Counted from the first letter of the stretch, positions 26,747 to 35,204 are shown. The stretch: DNA of 64,000 nucleotides from Hyphomonas sp. CY54-11-8 (GCF_000682735.1 NZ_AWFD01000023.1:244430-308429), one strand, 5' to 3'. The notes: generated by a model from the sequence alone, not told the origin. Numbers and translations: made by a program.

Positions 26747-28612
26747 CTAGCCTGTCTTCCGGCGGCGTTTCACATGACCGAGAAGCGCGGTTAGCGCCCC
26801 CGGCGTCACACCTTCGATACGGGACGCCTGTCCGAGTGTGGCCGGTCGGATGGCCTCGAGTTTCTGACGGACCTCGTTCGAGAGACCACCAATCGCCGAA
26901 TAGTCGATCGCGTCGGGAATACGGAGAGCCTCATCCCGGCGAAGCGCTTCGACGTCCCCGGCCTGGCGTTCGATATAACCGGAGTAGAGCGCCTCGATTT
27001 CTAATTGCGCCGCGATGGCCGGATCGAAGTCCGAAAGCTCCGGCCAGACTTTGGAAAGGGTCTCGAGGGATATGTCTTTGTATCCGAGATATTCCCACGC
27101 GGTGCGGATGCGACCATCCTGATTAACATTCCACCCGGCCTCCCGGGCTTTCGCCGGGGATAATGACAGGGTTTGGAGCGTTTTTCGGGATTCCGACAGG
27201 GCCAAATGTTTCACGTGAAACATCGCCGCGCGTGTTTCACCAACGCATCCGGCTTCGATCCCTTTCTCTGTGAGCCGTTGATCGGCATTGTCCGCGCGAA
27301 GGGCGAGGCGGTATTCGGCCCGGGATGTGAACATCCGATAGGGCTCCGTCACGCCGCGGGTGATCAGATCATCGACGAGAACGCCAATATAGGCTTCAGC
27401 CCGGTCCAGAATGATTGGGTCTTTCCCGCCGGCCGCGCGGGCAGCGTTCAGACCGGCCATCAGACCCTGGGCACCAGCTTCTTCATAACCTGTCGTCCCA
27501 TTGATCTGGCCTGCGAGATAAAGACCTGACAGCGCTTTCACTTCGAGTGACGCGTTCAAGGCTCGCGGATCGACGTAATCATATTCGATGGCATAGGCAT
27601 GCTGGAGGATCTTCACGCTCTCCAGTCCGGGGATCGTACGGACAAAACGCTCCTGAACATCTTCTGGAAGCGACGTCGAAATGCCGTTCGGATAGACCGT
27701 GTGATCGTCGAGACCTTCCGGTTCCAGGAACACCTGATGCCGGTCGCGGTCTGCAAACCGGTTCACCTTGTCTTCAATCGACGGGCAATAGCGCGGTCCG
27801 CGCCCGGCGATTGCGCCGGAATAGACGGCGGATTGTTCCATGTTCTCTTCGATGATCGCGTGGGTTTCCTGCGTGGTCCACGTGATCCCGCAAGATATCT
27901 GCGGGACGTCGATCCGGTCGGTCATGTAAGAGAAGGGTACTGGCTCATCATCGGCGGGCTGCATTTCCAGCCGGTCCCATGCAATGGTGCGACCATCGAG
28001 ACGGGCAGGCGTGCCGGTTTTCAGTCGGCCCATCGGCAGGTCCAGACTGTACAGCCGGTCCGACAGGCCGATGGCAGGCGCCTCGCCCACACGTCCGGCA
28101 GGAATCCGCTTTGCCCCGATATGGATCTCACCCTTCAGGAAAGTCCCTGTCGTGATAACGACTTTCGGCGCCCTGTATTCTTCGCCGGTCAGGCCTATCA
28201 CACCTGCGACCTGGCCGTTTTCCACGATCAGGTCTTCAGCGCCATCTTCAATGACCGTCAGATTCTCATGGTTCAGGATCGCTTCCTGCATCGCCTGGCG
28301 ATAGAGCTTCCGGTCGATCTGCGATCGCGGACCCCACACCGCCGGGCCTTTCGAACGGTTCAGCATCCGGAACTGGATACCCGCCTTGTCGGCCAGCCGG
28401 CCCATCAAACCATCTAGCGCGTCGATCTCCCGGACCAGATGCCCTTTGCCGAGTCCACCGATGGCCGGATTGCAGCTCATCTCACCGATTGTCGAGATCT
28501 TGTGCGTGACGAGCGCTGTCCTTGCGCCATATCGTGCGGCCGCGGATGCGGCTTCGCATCCGGCGTGGCCGCCGCCAATTACAATGACATCGAAGCGGGA
28601 GGTTCCCGTCAT
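26747..28612 (-). CDS. mnmG: tRNA uridine-5-carboxymethylaminomethyl synthesis enzyme MnmG (GidA)
   Basis: FAD protein that with MnmE makes cmnm5U34 in tRNAs. The roughly 621-residue sequence has the Rossmann motif [16 protein letters not shown], followed by [24 protein letters not shown] and [12 protein letters not shown], all MnmG hallmarks. A parS site encodes its MFHVKH segment (about residue 465). ATG 28612 (MTGTSRFDV) has an AGGA 11 bases upstream and fits family start spacing; ATG 28624 is an alternative. A perfect DnaA box abuts the alternative start. Confidence 0.95.
   Translation of the reverse strand: MTGTSRFDVIVIGGGHAGCEAASAAARYGARTALVTHKISTIGEMSCNPAIGGLGKGHLVREIDALDGLMGRLADKAGIQFRMLNRSKGPAVWGPRSQIDRKLYRQAMQEAILNHENLTVIEDGAEDLIVENGQVAGVIGLTGEEYRAPKVVITTGTFLKGEIHIGAKRIPAGRVGEAPAIGLSDRLYSLDLPMGRLKTGTPARLDGRTIAWDRLEMQPADDEPVPFSYMTDRIDVPQISCGITWTTQETHAIIEENMEQSAVYSGAIAGRGPRYCPSIEDKVNRFADRDRHQVFLEPEGLDDHTVYPNGISTSLPEDVQERFVRTIPGLESVKILQHAYAIEYDYVDPRALNASLEVKALSGLYLAGQINGTTGYEEAGAQGLMAGLNAARAAGGKDPIILDRAEAYIGVLVDDLITRGVTEPYRMFTSRAEYRLALRADNADQRLTEKGIEAGCVGETRAAMFHVKHLALSESRKTLQTLSLSPAKAREAGWNVNQDGRIRTAWEYLGYKDISLETLSKVWPELSDFDPAIAAQLEIEALYSGYIERQAGDVEALRRDEALRIPDAIDYSAIGGLSNEVRQKLEAIRPATLGQASRIEGVTPGALTALLGHVKRRRKTG
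26766..26781. promoter_or_regulatory. Possible degenerate parS
   Basis: CGTTTCACATGACCGA matches the parS consensus at 11 of 16 positions, with one nearly complete half. It lies in the 3' coding end of mnmG between the two perfect sites. It is probably weak or non-functional; listed because related species carry several imperfect sites. Confidence 0.25.
27207..27222. promoter_or_regulatory. parS site 2 (inside mnmG)
   Basis: Second perfect TGTTTCACGTGAAACA, 520 bp from the first and within mnmG, where the minus strand reads MFHVKH. A half-site TGTTTCAC follows at 27233-27240. Two perfect copies this close to parAB support a ParB nucleation centre. Confidence 0.95.
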
Positions 28613-28626
28613 GGCTCTGTTCATCC

Positions 28627-28635
28627 TGTGGATAA
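28627..28635 (-). promoter_or_regulatory. Perfect DnaA box upstream of mnmG
   Basis: The minus strand reads TTATCCACA, the strict consensus DnaA box, 2 bp upstream of the ATG at 28624 and 14 bp upstream of the preferred mnmG start. A single box is not an origin, but it may let DnaA influence mnmG-rsmG-parAB transcription. Confidence 0.6.
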
Positions 28636-28677
28636 TGAGCGGGCTATATAACGCCGGGGGCCGCTAAACCCTAGGGG

Positions 28678-30003
28678 TCATTTGCCGATACAGAACTGGG
28701 AGAAGACAGCGCCCAGAATATCTTCAACACCAACCGTCCCGATCACGGCGCCCAGTTGGCGCAGGGCCATGCGCACATCTTCGGCTGCAAGTTCGGCGCC
28801 CATATCGTCTTCCAACAGCTGGCGCGCCTGAACCAGACTGGCGAGACCGGCGCTCAGTTTCTCCCTGTGCCGTGCCCGTGTAATGACCGGGGCTTCTACG
28901 GAGGCGGCGCGGTTGGAGATAAATGCTCCGATCAGGGATTCGAGTTTTTCAATCCCTTCACCGGTCGCTGCCGAGACGAGCAGGGCACCCCCTGGTGCCG
29001 ACGCTCCTGACCGTTGATCGGCCTTGTTGAAGACGACGATATCCAGATCTTCAACGGGTCCTGCTGGCGTGGCAGGATTGGCGCCATCGATGACATGAAT
29101 GCGGAGATCTGCTTCGCGTGCTGCACGCTCTGCCCGGCGTACACCTTCCGCTTCAACGACGTCTGCTGTCTTTCGGAGGCCTGCTGTGTCCGCCAGCCAG
29201 ACGACCTGTCCACCAAGCACCAGACGGACTTCAACAACGTCCCGGGTCGTACCGGCAATATCTGTCACGATGGCCGCTTCACGCCGGGCGATCCGGTTGA
29301 GCAGGGAAGACTTGCCAGCGTTCGGCGGTCCCACGATCGCGACGCGGAACCCATCCCGGATCTTTTCGCCAATTCCCCGGTCGCCGAGTGCATCTTCGAG
29401 CTCAGCGATGATCAGATCCAGCTTGTCGAGAATCGGCCGGACCGTGTCTTCCGGCGTGTCGCCTTCGTCCGGAAAATCGACCATGACTTCGATCAGCGCG
29501 AGCACACCTGTCAGCTCTGCGCGCCAGCGATCATAGGTCTCTGTCAGGCCGCCTGTCAGCTGGCGCAGGGCCTGGGCTTTTTGCGCTTCCGTTTCGGCCT
29601 CGATGATATCGGCCACGCCCTCAGCTTCTGTCAGGTCCAGCTTGCCAGCCTCGAAGGCGCGGCGTGTGAACTCTCCAGGCTCCGCCAGGCGAACCCCAGG
29701 CTGCCGGGACAGCGCCTCAAGTGAGTGTTTGATCACTGCGGGCCCACCATGAAGATAGAGCTCCAGCGTGTCCTCGCCTGTGTAGGAATGCGGCCCCGGC
29801 ATGAACAGGGCGAGGCCCTCATCAATCAGGTTTCCGTCTTCATCGCGAAACCGGGTGAGAGTGGCATGGCGCGGTTCCGGCAACCCGCACTCGAGCAGGG
29901 CGCCGGCAATTTTCCAGACGCGGTCGCCCGACAGACGGAGAATGCAGATGGCGGCCGGGGGCTGGCCCGAAGCGAGGGCGCAGATCGTGTCGCGCTCGCT
30001 CAT
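28678..30003 (-). CDS. mnmE: tRNA modification GTPase MnmE (TrmE)
   Basis: Partner of MnmG in wobble-uridine modification. The 441-residue protein has an N-terminal formyl-THF-binding domain (PGEFTRRAFEAGKLDLTEAEGVADII), an inserted G domain with G1 GPPNAGKSS, G2 region IAGTTRD, G3 DTAGL and G4 NKAD, and the C-terminal catalytic FCIGK. GGAGG stands 9 bases before ATG 30003; the upstream TTG is less likely. It lies 65 bp before mnmG on the same strand and shortly after rho. Confidence 0.95.
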   Translation of the reverse strand: MSERDTICALASGQPPAAICILRLSGDRVWKIAGALLECGLPEPRHATLTRFRDEDGNLIDEGLALFMPGPHSYTGEDTLELYLHGGPAVIKHSLEALSRQPGVRLAEPGEFTRRAFEAGKLDLTEAEGVADIIEAETEAQKAQALRQLTGGLTETYDRWRAELTGVLALIEVMVDFPDEGDTPEDTVRPILDKLDLIIAELEDALGDRGIGEKIRDGFRVAIVGPPNAGKSSLLNRIARREAAIVTDIAGTTRDVVEVRLVLGGQVVWLADTAGLRKTADVVEAEGVRRAERAAREADLRIHVIDGANPATPAGPVEDLDIVVFNKADQRSGASAPGGALLVSAATGEGIEKLESLIGAFISNRAASVEAPVITRARHREKLSAGLASLVQARQLLEDDMGAELAAEDVRMALRQLGAVIGTVGVEDILGAVFSQFCIGK

Positions 30004-30019
30004 GACCAAACGCCTCCGA

Positions 30020-31309
30020 TCAGTTTTTCATCGCTTCGAAGAATTCGTCGTTCGTCTTCGTCTGACGCAGCTTGTCGATCAGGAAGTCGATGGCATCGTT
30101 TGTGCCCATCGGTCCCAGAATACGGCGAAGGATATAGATCTTCGACAGCTGGTCCTGCGGCGTGATGAGTTCTTCTTTCCGCGTTCCGGACTTCATGATG
30201 TCGATGGCCGGGAAGGTCCGCTTGTCGGCAATCTTCCGGTCGAGCACGACTTCGGAGTTACCGGTGCCTTTGAATTCCTCGAAGATGACTTCGTCCATCC
30301 GGCTGCCCGTATCGATCAGAGCGGTTGCGACGATGGTCAGCGACCCACCGTTTTCGACGTTCCGCGCGGCACCGAAGAAACGCTTCGGCCGCTGCAGGGC
30401 GTTGGCGTCGACACCGCCGGTCAGGACCTTGCCGGAGGAGGGGACCGTCGTGTTGTAGGCCCGGCCAAGACGCGTAATCGAGTCGAGCAGGATCACGACG
30501 TCGCGTTTGTGCTCAACAAGACGCTTGGCCTTCTCGATCACCATTTCGGCGACCTGGACGTGGCGGGTAGCCGGCTCGTCAAAGGTCGAAGCAACAACTT
30601 CGCCCTTCACCGTACGGCGCATGTCTGTCACTTCTTCCGGTCGCTCGTCGATCAGCAGGACGATCAGGTAGCATTCCGGGTGATTCTCTTCGATGGCCGA
30701 CGCTATGTTCTGCAGCAGCACCGTCTTACCGGTCCGCGGCGGCGCAACGATCAGGGCGCGCTGGCCTTTGCCGATCGGCGCGACGATATCGATGACGCGG
30801 CCGGAACGGTCTTTCCGGGTCGGATCCTGGCTTTCCATGCGCAGGCGTTCTTCCGGATAGAGCGGCGTAAGATTGTCGAAGTGGACTTTCTTGTTGGCCT
30901 TGTCCGGTTCTTCGAAGTTGATCCGCGAAACGTCAGTCAGGGCGAAGTAACGCTCGCTGTCCTGCGGGGCCACAATCGGCCCTTCGACCGTGTCACCTGT
31001 ACGGATATTGCCCTTTTTGAGAACTTCCGGGCTGACATAGATATCGTCCGGGCCGGGTAGGTAGTTGGATTCCGGTGAGCGCAGGAAGCCAAAGCCATCG
31101 GTCAGGACTTCCAGCACGCCCTGGCCAGTGATTTCCACTTCGCTGTCGGCCAGCTCCTTCAGGATTGCGAACAACATATCCTGCGTCCGCATCGAGGAGG
31201 CGTTCTCGACTTCCAGTTCTTCCGCGTAGGCGAGCAGCTCTTCCGGAGACTTCGCTTTGAGTTCACGAAGAGTCACGCTTGTGACGTTGTCGAGCATCGA
31301 AGAGGCCAT
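30020..31309 (-). CDS. rho: Transcription termination factor Rho
   Basis: Hexameric RNA helicase that ends transcription at rut sites. The 429-residue protein has an N-terminal helical domain, an RNA-binding cold-shock-like domain ([23 protein letters not shown]), P-loop [12 protein letters not shown] (about 190), Walker B and arginine-finger segments ([34 protein letters not shown]) and the Q/R loops ([12 protein letters not shown]). Start choice: [21 protein letters not shown] fits the family. A 158-bp leader without an obvious hairpin precedes it, where autoregulation would be expected. Confidence 0.95.
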   Translation of the reverse strand: MASSMLDNVTSVTLRELKAKSPEELLAYAEELEVENASSMRTQDMLFAILKELADSEVEITGQGVLEVLTDGFGFLRSPESNYLPGPDDIYVSPEVLKKGNIRTGDTVEGPIVAPQDSERYFALTDVSRINFEEPDKANKKVHFDNLTPLYPEERLRMESQDPTRKDRSGRVIDIVAPIGKGQRALIVAPPRTGKTVLLQNIASAIEENHPECYLIVLLIDERPEEVTDMRRTVKGEVVASTFDEPATRHVQVAEMVIEKAKRLVEHKRDVVILLDSITRLGRAYNTTVPSSGKVLTGGVDANALQRPKRFFGAARNVENGGSLTIVATALIDTGSRMDEVIFEEFKGTGNSEVVLDRKIADKRTFPAIDIMKSGTRKEELITPQDQLSKIYILRRILGPMGTNDAIDFLIDKLRQTKTNDEFFEAMKN

Positions 31310-31467
31310 GCCGATGGATTCCAATTGTAGGGGTCTGCGGGAGACGGATTTTGGGAGGCCCGGGCGACGGGAAAGATGTCGCAAGGCACAAGGACTGTGC
31401 ACCGGATTGACGGGCTTATGGGCTCAGGATGCCCTGTTCGTCAAGAGTTCGCGCGCAACCGGCTCGG

Positions 31468-31896
31468 TCAGAGCGGTCGAACCAGGACCATGATCACAAC
31501 GACAATCATCATCAGGAACGGCACTTCGTTCAGCATGCGCAGAGTCTTCGCAGACACTTTCGACGTACCGCGGTCAATTCGCTTGCCAACATAAACATAG
31601 TAACCGTGCATGGCGGTGATCAGGGTCACGAACAACAGTTTCACATGCATCCACGGCTGAGACAGAAGGGCCGGGTTCATCCACAACATAAGCCCGCCGA
31701 ATACCCAGATCAGGATAATCGAAGGGTTCATGACGATCAGGCGCAGCCTGTTGGCAGCAGACTTCATGGTTTCAAACAGGGGTTCGCCAGGCTGGCTCGC
31801 CAGTTGGTGGATCTTGTAGCGCGGATAAATCATCAGGCTCGCCATCGTGGCGATGACGAAGATCAAATGTGCGGACTTGATCCAGTTGTAGAGCAT
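31468..31896 (-). CDS. hemJ: Protoporphyrinogen oxidase HemJ
   Basis: Small membrane protein oxidising protoporphyrinogen IX to protoporphyrin IX, the penultimate haem step. About 142 residues with four hydrophobic helices. HemJ features are the His in WIKSAHLIFVIATM, the post-TM1 PRYKIH segment, and the conserved Lys in WMHVKLLFVTLI followed by MHGYYVYVGKR. It is directly downstream of hemH and hemE on the same strand (overlap absent, 13 bp gap), so hemE-hemH-hemJ form a haem operon. Start 31896 has AAGGA. Confidence 0.87.
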   Translation of the reverse strand: MLYNWIKSAHLIFVIATMASLMIYPRYKIHQLASQPGEPLFETMKSAANRLRLIVMNPSIILIWVFGGLMLWMNPALLSQPWMHVKLLFVTLITAMHGYYVYVGKRIDRGTSKVSAKTLRMLNEVPFLMMIVVVIMVLVRPL

Positions 31897-31909
31897 ATCT
31901 GCCGATCCT

Positions 31910-32980
31910 TCAGGATTGCGGATTGATTGCCTGGCCGGCTTTGCGGACTGGCTGTTTGTGTGGACATCCGCTGAACTCATGGGGGCAGAGCCGGTCGCCG
32001 CCACAGGAACGCATTGGCGTTTTCATGCCCAGCGCTTCCAGCGTTTCGCCAGCCAGCATGGAAATGAATTCCGGATGAGTGCCCAGCGCCTCGACACGCG
32101 TATAGCTCGCTGCGCCATGTTCTTCCGCAACGAGGCGGTACTCTTCGCCAAGCTCGACCAGGGTTTCGATATGCTCCGACACGAAGGCGATTGGGGCGAT
32201 CAGGATGTTTTTCCCGGCCTTCGATTTCTCGGCGATCACTTCCTCGGTCGGCGGGCCGATCCATTTCAGTGGGCCAACCCGGGACTGGTAGCAGGCAGTG
32301 ACCTCCCAATCACGCGGCACACGCCCCGTGATCATCTCCGCCATGGTTTCGCATTGCCACTGATAGGGATCTCCGTCTTTCACGATCTTTTCCGGCAGAC
32401 CGTGCGCGGACAGGAGCAGGGAGACATTCTCCGGCCGGCCGGCTTTTTCCCAGGCCTGCATGATCCGCTCGACGTGAGCCGAAACGAAGTTTTCCTCAAA
32501 CGGGTAACAACAAACGGTCCGGACCGGATCCTTGTAAGCCTTCTTCCAGGCTGTCAGCGAGGACCCCGTCGTCGTCGTGGAGAATTGTGGATAGAGCGGC
32601 AACAGGATGACTTCATCCGCGCCCCAGGCTTTCACATCCTTCGCAGCCTGCTCAGTGAATGGATACCAATAGCGCATGGCGATGAAACAGCGCACCTCGT
32701 CTTCTGGTAGCCGCTTCGCCAATTCTGCCTGTAACGCTTCAGCCTGTTCCATTGTTTCAGGGAGAAGGGGAGACCCGCCGCCCGCATCCATCATCGCATA
32801 ATTCTTGATCACGCTTGGGGCCCGCGTGCGCGAGATCAGCCGCGCCAGGAACCATCGGATTGGCAGCGGTGCAGTGATGATGGCCGGATCGCGGAACAGG
32901 TTCTTCAGGAATGGACGGACAGACTCTGCCTTGTCCGGTCCACCCAGATTGAACAATACGACGGCGATTTTCCGGCCCAT
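31910..32980 (-). CDS. hemH: Ferrochelatase HemH
   Basis: Inserts Fe2+ into protoporphyrin IX. The 356-residue protein shows VVLFNLGGPD, the substrate-site AMRYWYPF region, catalytic His in LLLSAHGLPEKIV and Glu in IAPIAFVSEHIETL. The C-terminus carries three cysteines (about 326, 332, 339) in CGGDRLCPHEFSGCPH, like alphaproteobacterial ferrochelatases that bind a [2Fe-2S] cluster. ATG 32980 is preferred over 32986 because GGGGAGG then stands at the right spacing. It starts 2 bp after the hemE stop, so the two are tightly coupled. Confidence 0.95.
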   Translation of the reverse strand: MGRKIAVVLFNLGGPDKAESVRPFLKNLFRDPAIITAPLPIRWFLARLISRTRAPSVIKNYAMMDAGGGSPLLPETMEQAEALQAELAKRLPEDEVRCFIAMRYWYPFTEQAAKDVKAWGADEVILLPLYPQFSTTTTGSSLTAWKKAYKDPVRTVCCYPFEENFVSAHVERIMQAWEKAGRPENVSLLLSAHGLPEKIVKDGDPYQWQCETMAEMITGRVPRDWEVTACYQSRVGPLKWIGPPTEEVIAEKSKAGKNILIAPIAFVSEHIETLVELGEEYRLVAEEHGAASYTRVEALGTHPEFISMLAGETLEALGMKTPMRSCGGDRLCPHEFSGCPHKQPVRKAGQAINPQS

Positions 32981-32982
32981 AC

Positions 32983-34020
32983 TCATCCTCCCCGAAGAAT
33001 CTCCAGAACGCGCTCGACGTTTACGATTGGCGTCTCCGGACGGACGCCATGGCCAAGATTGAAGATATGGGGGCGGTTGGAATAAGCTGCCATCAATTCC
33101 CGTACCCGGTCGTCCAGGCGCGAACCGCCTTCGATCAGTAGCAGGGGATCGAGATGGCCCTGAACCGGCATGTCAGCTGGAAGCGCAGAATTCACGAAGG
33201 AAGGCACAGCCGCCGTGTCGAGCCCGACCGCGGTCACGCCGGTCTCCTTGGCATAGGCTTCCAGCATGACGCCTGCGCCCCTCGGGAAACCGATCACCGG
33301 CACGGTTACACCGCGCTCGCGGAGGCGGGCGACCAGCTTCTTGGTTGGTGCGATGATGACTTCGCGAAAAATATTGTCCGGCAGGCCTTCTGCCCAGCTG
33401 TCAAACAGCATCAGCGCTTCGGCACCGGCTTCCACCTGGCGGGCGAGATACTCCACCGTCGCTTCGCCAACCTTGTCCATGACCGCTGCCAGATCTTCCG
33501 GCCGGCCATGTGCCCAACGCCAGGCATCGGACTTGTCGGTCTTTCCGCGCCCCTCGATGGCATAAAGGCTGACCGTCCAGGGCGACCCGGCAAACCCGAT
33601 CAATGCTGTTTCCGTCGGCAGGCCCTCTCGCACACGGGACACGGTTTCATAGATGGGAGACAATCTGTCGGCCGCTTTGACAGCCGGTACGCGGTCGAGG
33701 TCAGCCGGTCCGGAAATCTGTTCTACCAGCGGACCAACGCCTTTTTCGAATTTCACGCCCAATCCCATCGCGTCCAGGATCAGCAGAATATCGGCAAACA
33801 GGATCGCTCCATCCATCCCGTAGCGGCGAATGGGTTGAAGCGTCGCCTCAGCTGCCATCGAAGGCGTGTAACAGAAGTCGAGGAAATTCTTCGCCCGGGA
33901 CCGGAGCTCAAGATATTCGGGCAAGTGCCGCCCAGCCTGGCGCATCATCCAAACTGGTGGCTGTTCAAATCGCTCTCCACCGAGAACCTGAAGCAATTTT
34001 TTCGATCCATCGGTGCCCAT
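32983..34020 (-). CDS. hemE: Uroporphyrinogen decarboxylase HemE
   Basis: Decarboxylates uroporphyrinogen III to coproporphyrinogen III. The 345-residue barrel protein has PPVWMMRQAGRHLPEY (substrate-binding Arg/Asp region), FSDILL-like LFADILLIL, GFAGSPWTV, and the C-terminal FNLGHG. Start ATG 34020 (MGTDGSKKLL) is favoured; the ORF is open to 34128 but that part lacks family similarity and enters the origin region. It leads the hemE-hemH-hemJ operon and flanks the putative replication origin, as in Caulobacter and Rickettsia. Confidence 0.95.
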   Translation of the reverse strand: MGTDGSKKLLQVLGGERFEQPPVWMMRQAGRHLPEYLELRSRAKNFLDFCYTPSMAAEATLQPIRRYGMDGAILFADILLILDAMGLGVKFEKGVGPLVEQISGPADLDRVPAVKAADRLSPIYETVSRVREGLPTETALIGFAGSPWTVSLYAIEGRGKTDKSDAWRWAHGRPEDLAAVMDKVGEATVEYLARQVEAGAEALMLFDSWAEGLPDNIFREVIIAPTKKLVARLRERGVTVPVIGFPRGAGVMLEAYAKETGVTAVGLDTAAVPSFVNSALPADMPVQGHLDPLLLIEGGSRLDDRVRELMAAYSNRPHIFNLGHGVRPETPIVNVERVLEILRGG

Positions 34021-34132
34021 GGCAATTTTCCCAAAAACAAAAAACAAGCCCGTCAGGGCGCTTATGACTATTAGACGGTGAGTCCGTGGGAAAAAGGGTG
34101 ATGTGCGGATTTGTCCAGAGAATTCCACACAG

Positions 34133-34142
34133 GAGTCACAGG
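34133..34142 (+). repeat. Origin repeat GAGTCACAGG, copy 1
   Basis: First of three identical 10-mers (others at 34214 and 34313), all in the same orientation. Each contains a GANTC methylation site. The binding protein is unknown; an origin-specific initiator or regulator site is possible. Confidence 0.7.
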
Positions 34143-34155
34143 TTGGCAGACAGGA

Positions 34156-34170
34156 TTAAGGGGGTCTTAA
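34156..34170 (+). promoter_or_regulatory. CtrA box 1 in the origin
   Basis: TTAA (34156-34159), seven bases, then TTAA (34167-34170) followed by C: an exact match to the CtrA consensus TTAA-N7-TTAAC. In Caulobacter CtrA bound to such sites blocks origin firing in swarmer cells. Confidence 0.85.
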
Positions 34171-34187
34171 CACCCGGGATTCAATAG

Positions 34188-34202
34188 TTAACCAAACGTA
34201 AA
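34188..34202 (+). promoter_or_regulatory. CtrA box 2 in the origin (one mismatch)
   Basis: TTAA (34188-34191), seven bases, then TAAA (34199-34202) and C. It lies 32 bp, about three helical turns, from CtrA box 1, a spacing that would place both sites on the same DNA face. Confidence 0.6.
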
Positions 34203-34213
34203 CGGGCCAATTG

Positions 34214-34223
34214 GAGTCACAGG
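34214..34223 (+). repeat. Origin repeat GAGTCACAGG, copy 2
   Basis: Second identical 10-mer, 81 bp after copy 1, next to the second CtrA-like box. It contains a GAGTC methylation site. Confidence 0.7.
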
Positions 34224-34300
34224 CCGGAACGGAAGGTGATTCCGCGGAGTCGGATTCCCCCACCTGTGGGATTTTTGTGATTCCAGCGGGACAAAAAGCG

Positions 34301-34309
34301 CTATCCACA
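34301..34309 (+). promoter_or_regulatory. DnaA box in the origin
   Basis: CTATCCACA differs from the consensus TTATCCACA at the first base only. It lies 4 bp before origin repeat copy 3. The same 9-mer also occurs by chance inside hemH, so on its own it is weak evidence; position gives it weight. Confidence 0.6.
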
Positions 34310-34312
34310 GGC

Positions 34313-34322
34313 GAGTCACAGG
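34313..34322 (+). repeat. Origin repeat GAGTCACAGG, copy 3
   Basis: Third identical 10-mer, 99 bp after copy 2, 3 bp downstream of the DnaA box and 39 bp before the PPSR start codon. Confidence 0.7.
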
Positions 34323-34361
34323 TCTTGTGAAATCCCCAAACCTCGGCAAGACAAGGAGACC

Positions 34362-35204
34362 ATGACTCGGTCCCAACGCCCCAGCATCTATTTCAATGTG
34401 CATCTCGTCTCCGATTCCACGGGCGAGACACTGAACGCCATCCAGCGCGCGGCCTGCGCCCAGTTCGAGAATGTGCAGGCGCTGGAGCACAATTATTACC
34501 TTGTCCGGTCCGAACGCCAGCTGGAACGCGTGATGCGTGAGATCGAAGCCGCGCCCGGCGTGGTCTGGTACACAATCTCTGACGAGGTTCTGCGCGGACG
34601 GCTGGAATCTTTCTGCCGCGAGAAATCCATTCCGACACTGCCGGTGCTGGACGCCTCCATTGCCATGCTCAGCCGCCACCTCGGCATTTCGGCCAACCAG
34701 AAAGTCGCCGGACAGCACGCGCTGGACGAAGACTATTTCGAACGCATGGAGGCGATAAATTTCACGTTGGCGCATGATGACGGCCAGAATGTTGAAAGCC
34801 TGACCGGCGCCGATGTGATCCTGCTGGGCGTAAGCCGGACCTCCAAGACGCCAACCTGTGTGTATCTCGCCAACCGGAAAGTCCGTGCCGGGAATATTCC
34901 GCTTGTACCAGGGGTGCAGCTCCCGCCACACATAGAGAAGATGGGCGACAAAGGCCCAATGATTGTAGGGCTCAAGATCAGCGCTGAACGTCTTGTGCAG
35001 ATCCGCCGCGCGCGTCTGATCTCATTGAATCAGGACGAGCACACAATCTATGCCGACGAAGACGCCGTGCGCGATGAAGTGACCCAGGCCAACCGCCTGT
35101 TCCAGCGCAACAAGTGGCGGACGATCGATGTCTCCCGCCGCTCGGTCGAAGAAACGGCCGCCGCAATTCTGAACATGCTGAACGAACGCCGGGGGCATCT
35201 GTGA
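34362..35204 (+). CDS. Pyruvate, water dikinase regulatory protein (PPSR, DUF299)
   Basis: Bifunctional ADP-dependent kinase/phosphorylase of the PPSR/PDRP family, controlling PEP synthase or pyruvate phosphate dikinase. The 280-residue protein starts with HLVSDSTGETLN, a family signature. It has the P-loop-like GVSRTSKTPTC (about 155-165) and ends with the conserved SVEETAAAIL helix. An AAGGAG lies 6 nt before ATG. This is the RP001-type gene that flanks the origin. Its stop overlaps the GTG start of maf, so it leads a tightly coupled five-gene run. Confidence 0.92.
   Translation: MTRSQRPSIYFNVHLVSDSTGETLNAIQRAACAQFENVQALEHNYYLVRSERQLERVMREIEAAPGVVWYTISDEVLRGRLESFCREKSIPTLPVLDASIAMLSRHLGISANQKVAGQHALDEDYFERMEAINFTLAHDDGQNVESLTGADVILLGVSRTSKTPTCVYLANRKVRAGNIPLVPGVQLPPHIEKMGDKGPMIVGLKISAERLVQIRRARLISLNQDEHTIYADEDAVRDEVTQANRLFQRNKWRTIDVSRRSVEETAAAILNMLNERRGHL

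Larger units (their letters stand above)
34021..34361. other. Putative chromosomal replication origin (oriC)
   Basis: A 341-bp non-coding gap between minus-strand hemE and plus-strand PPSR (RP001-type) gene, the known origin position in Caulobacter and Rickettsia. It holds an A-rich tract by hemE (34022-34047), a perfect TTAA-N7-TTAAC CtrA box, a second near-perfect one, nine GANTC sites between 34080 and 34317, three copies of GAGTCACAGG, and a DnaA box CTATCCACA. Gene direction diverges from here on both sides for about 10 kb leftward and 3.5 kb rightward. The unwinding site and start points cannot be located by eye. Confidence 0.8.

Noticed and set aside
29801..31060. Long antisense ORF (419 codons) spanning mnmE and rho
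   Set aside because: Mirror of two strongly conserved genes; no signature of its own.
32581..32595. CTATCCACA-type DnaA box in hemH
   Set aside because: Single 9-mer inside a coding region; expected by chance and it has no cluster around it.
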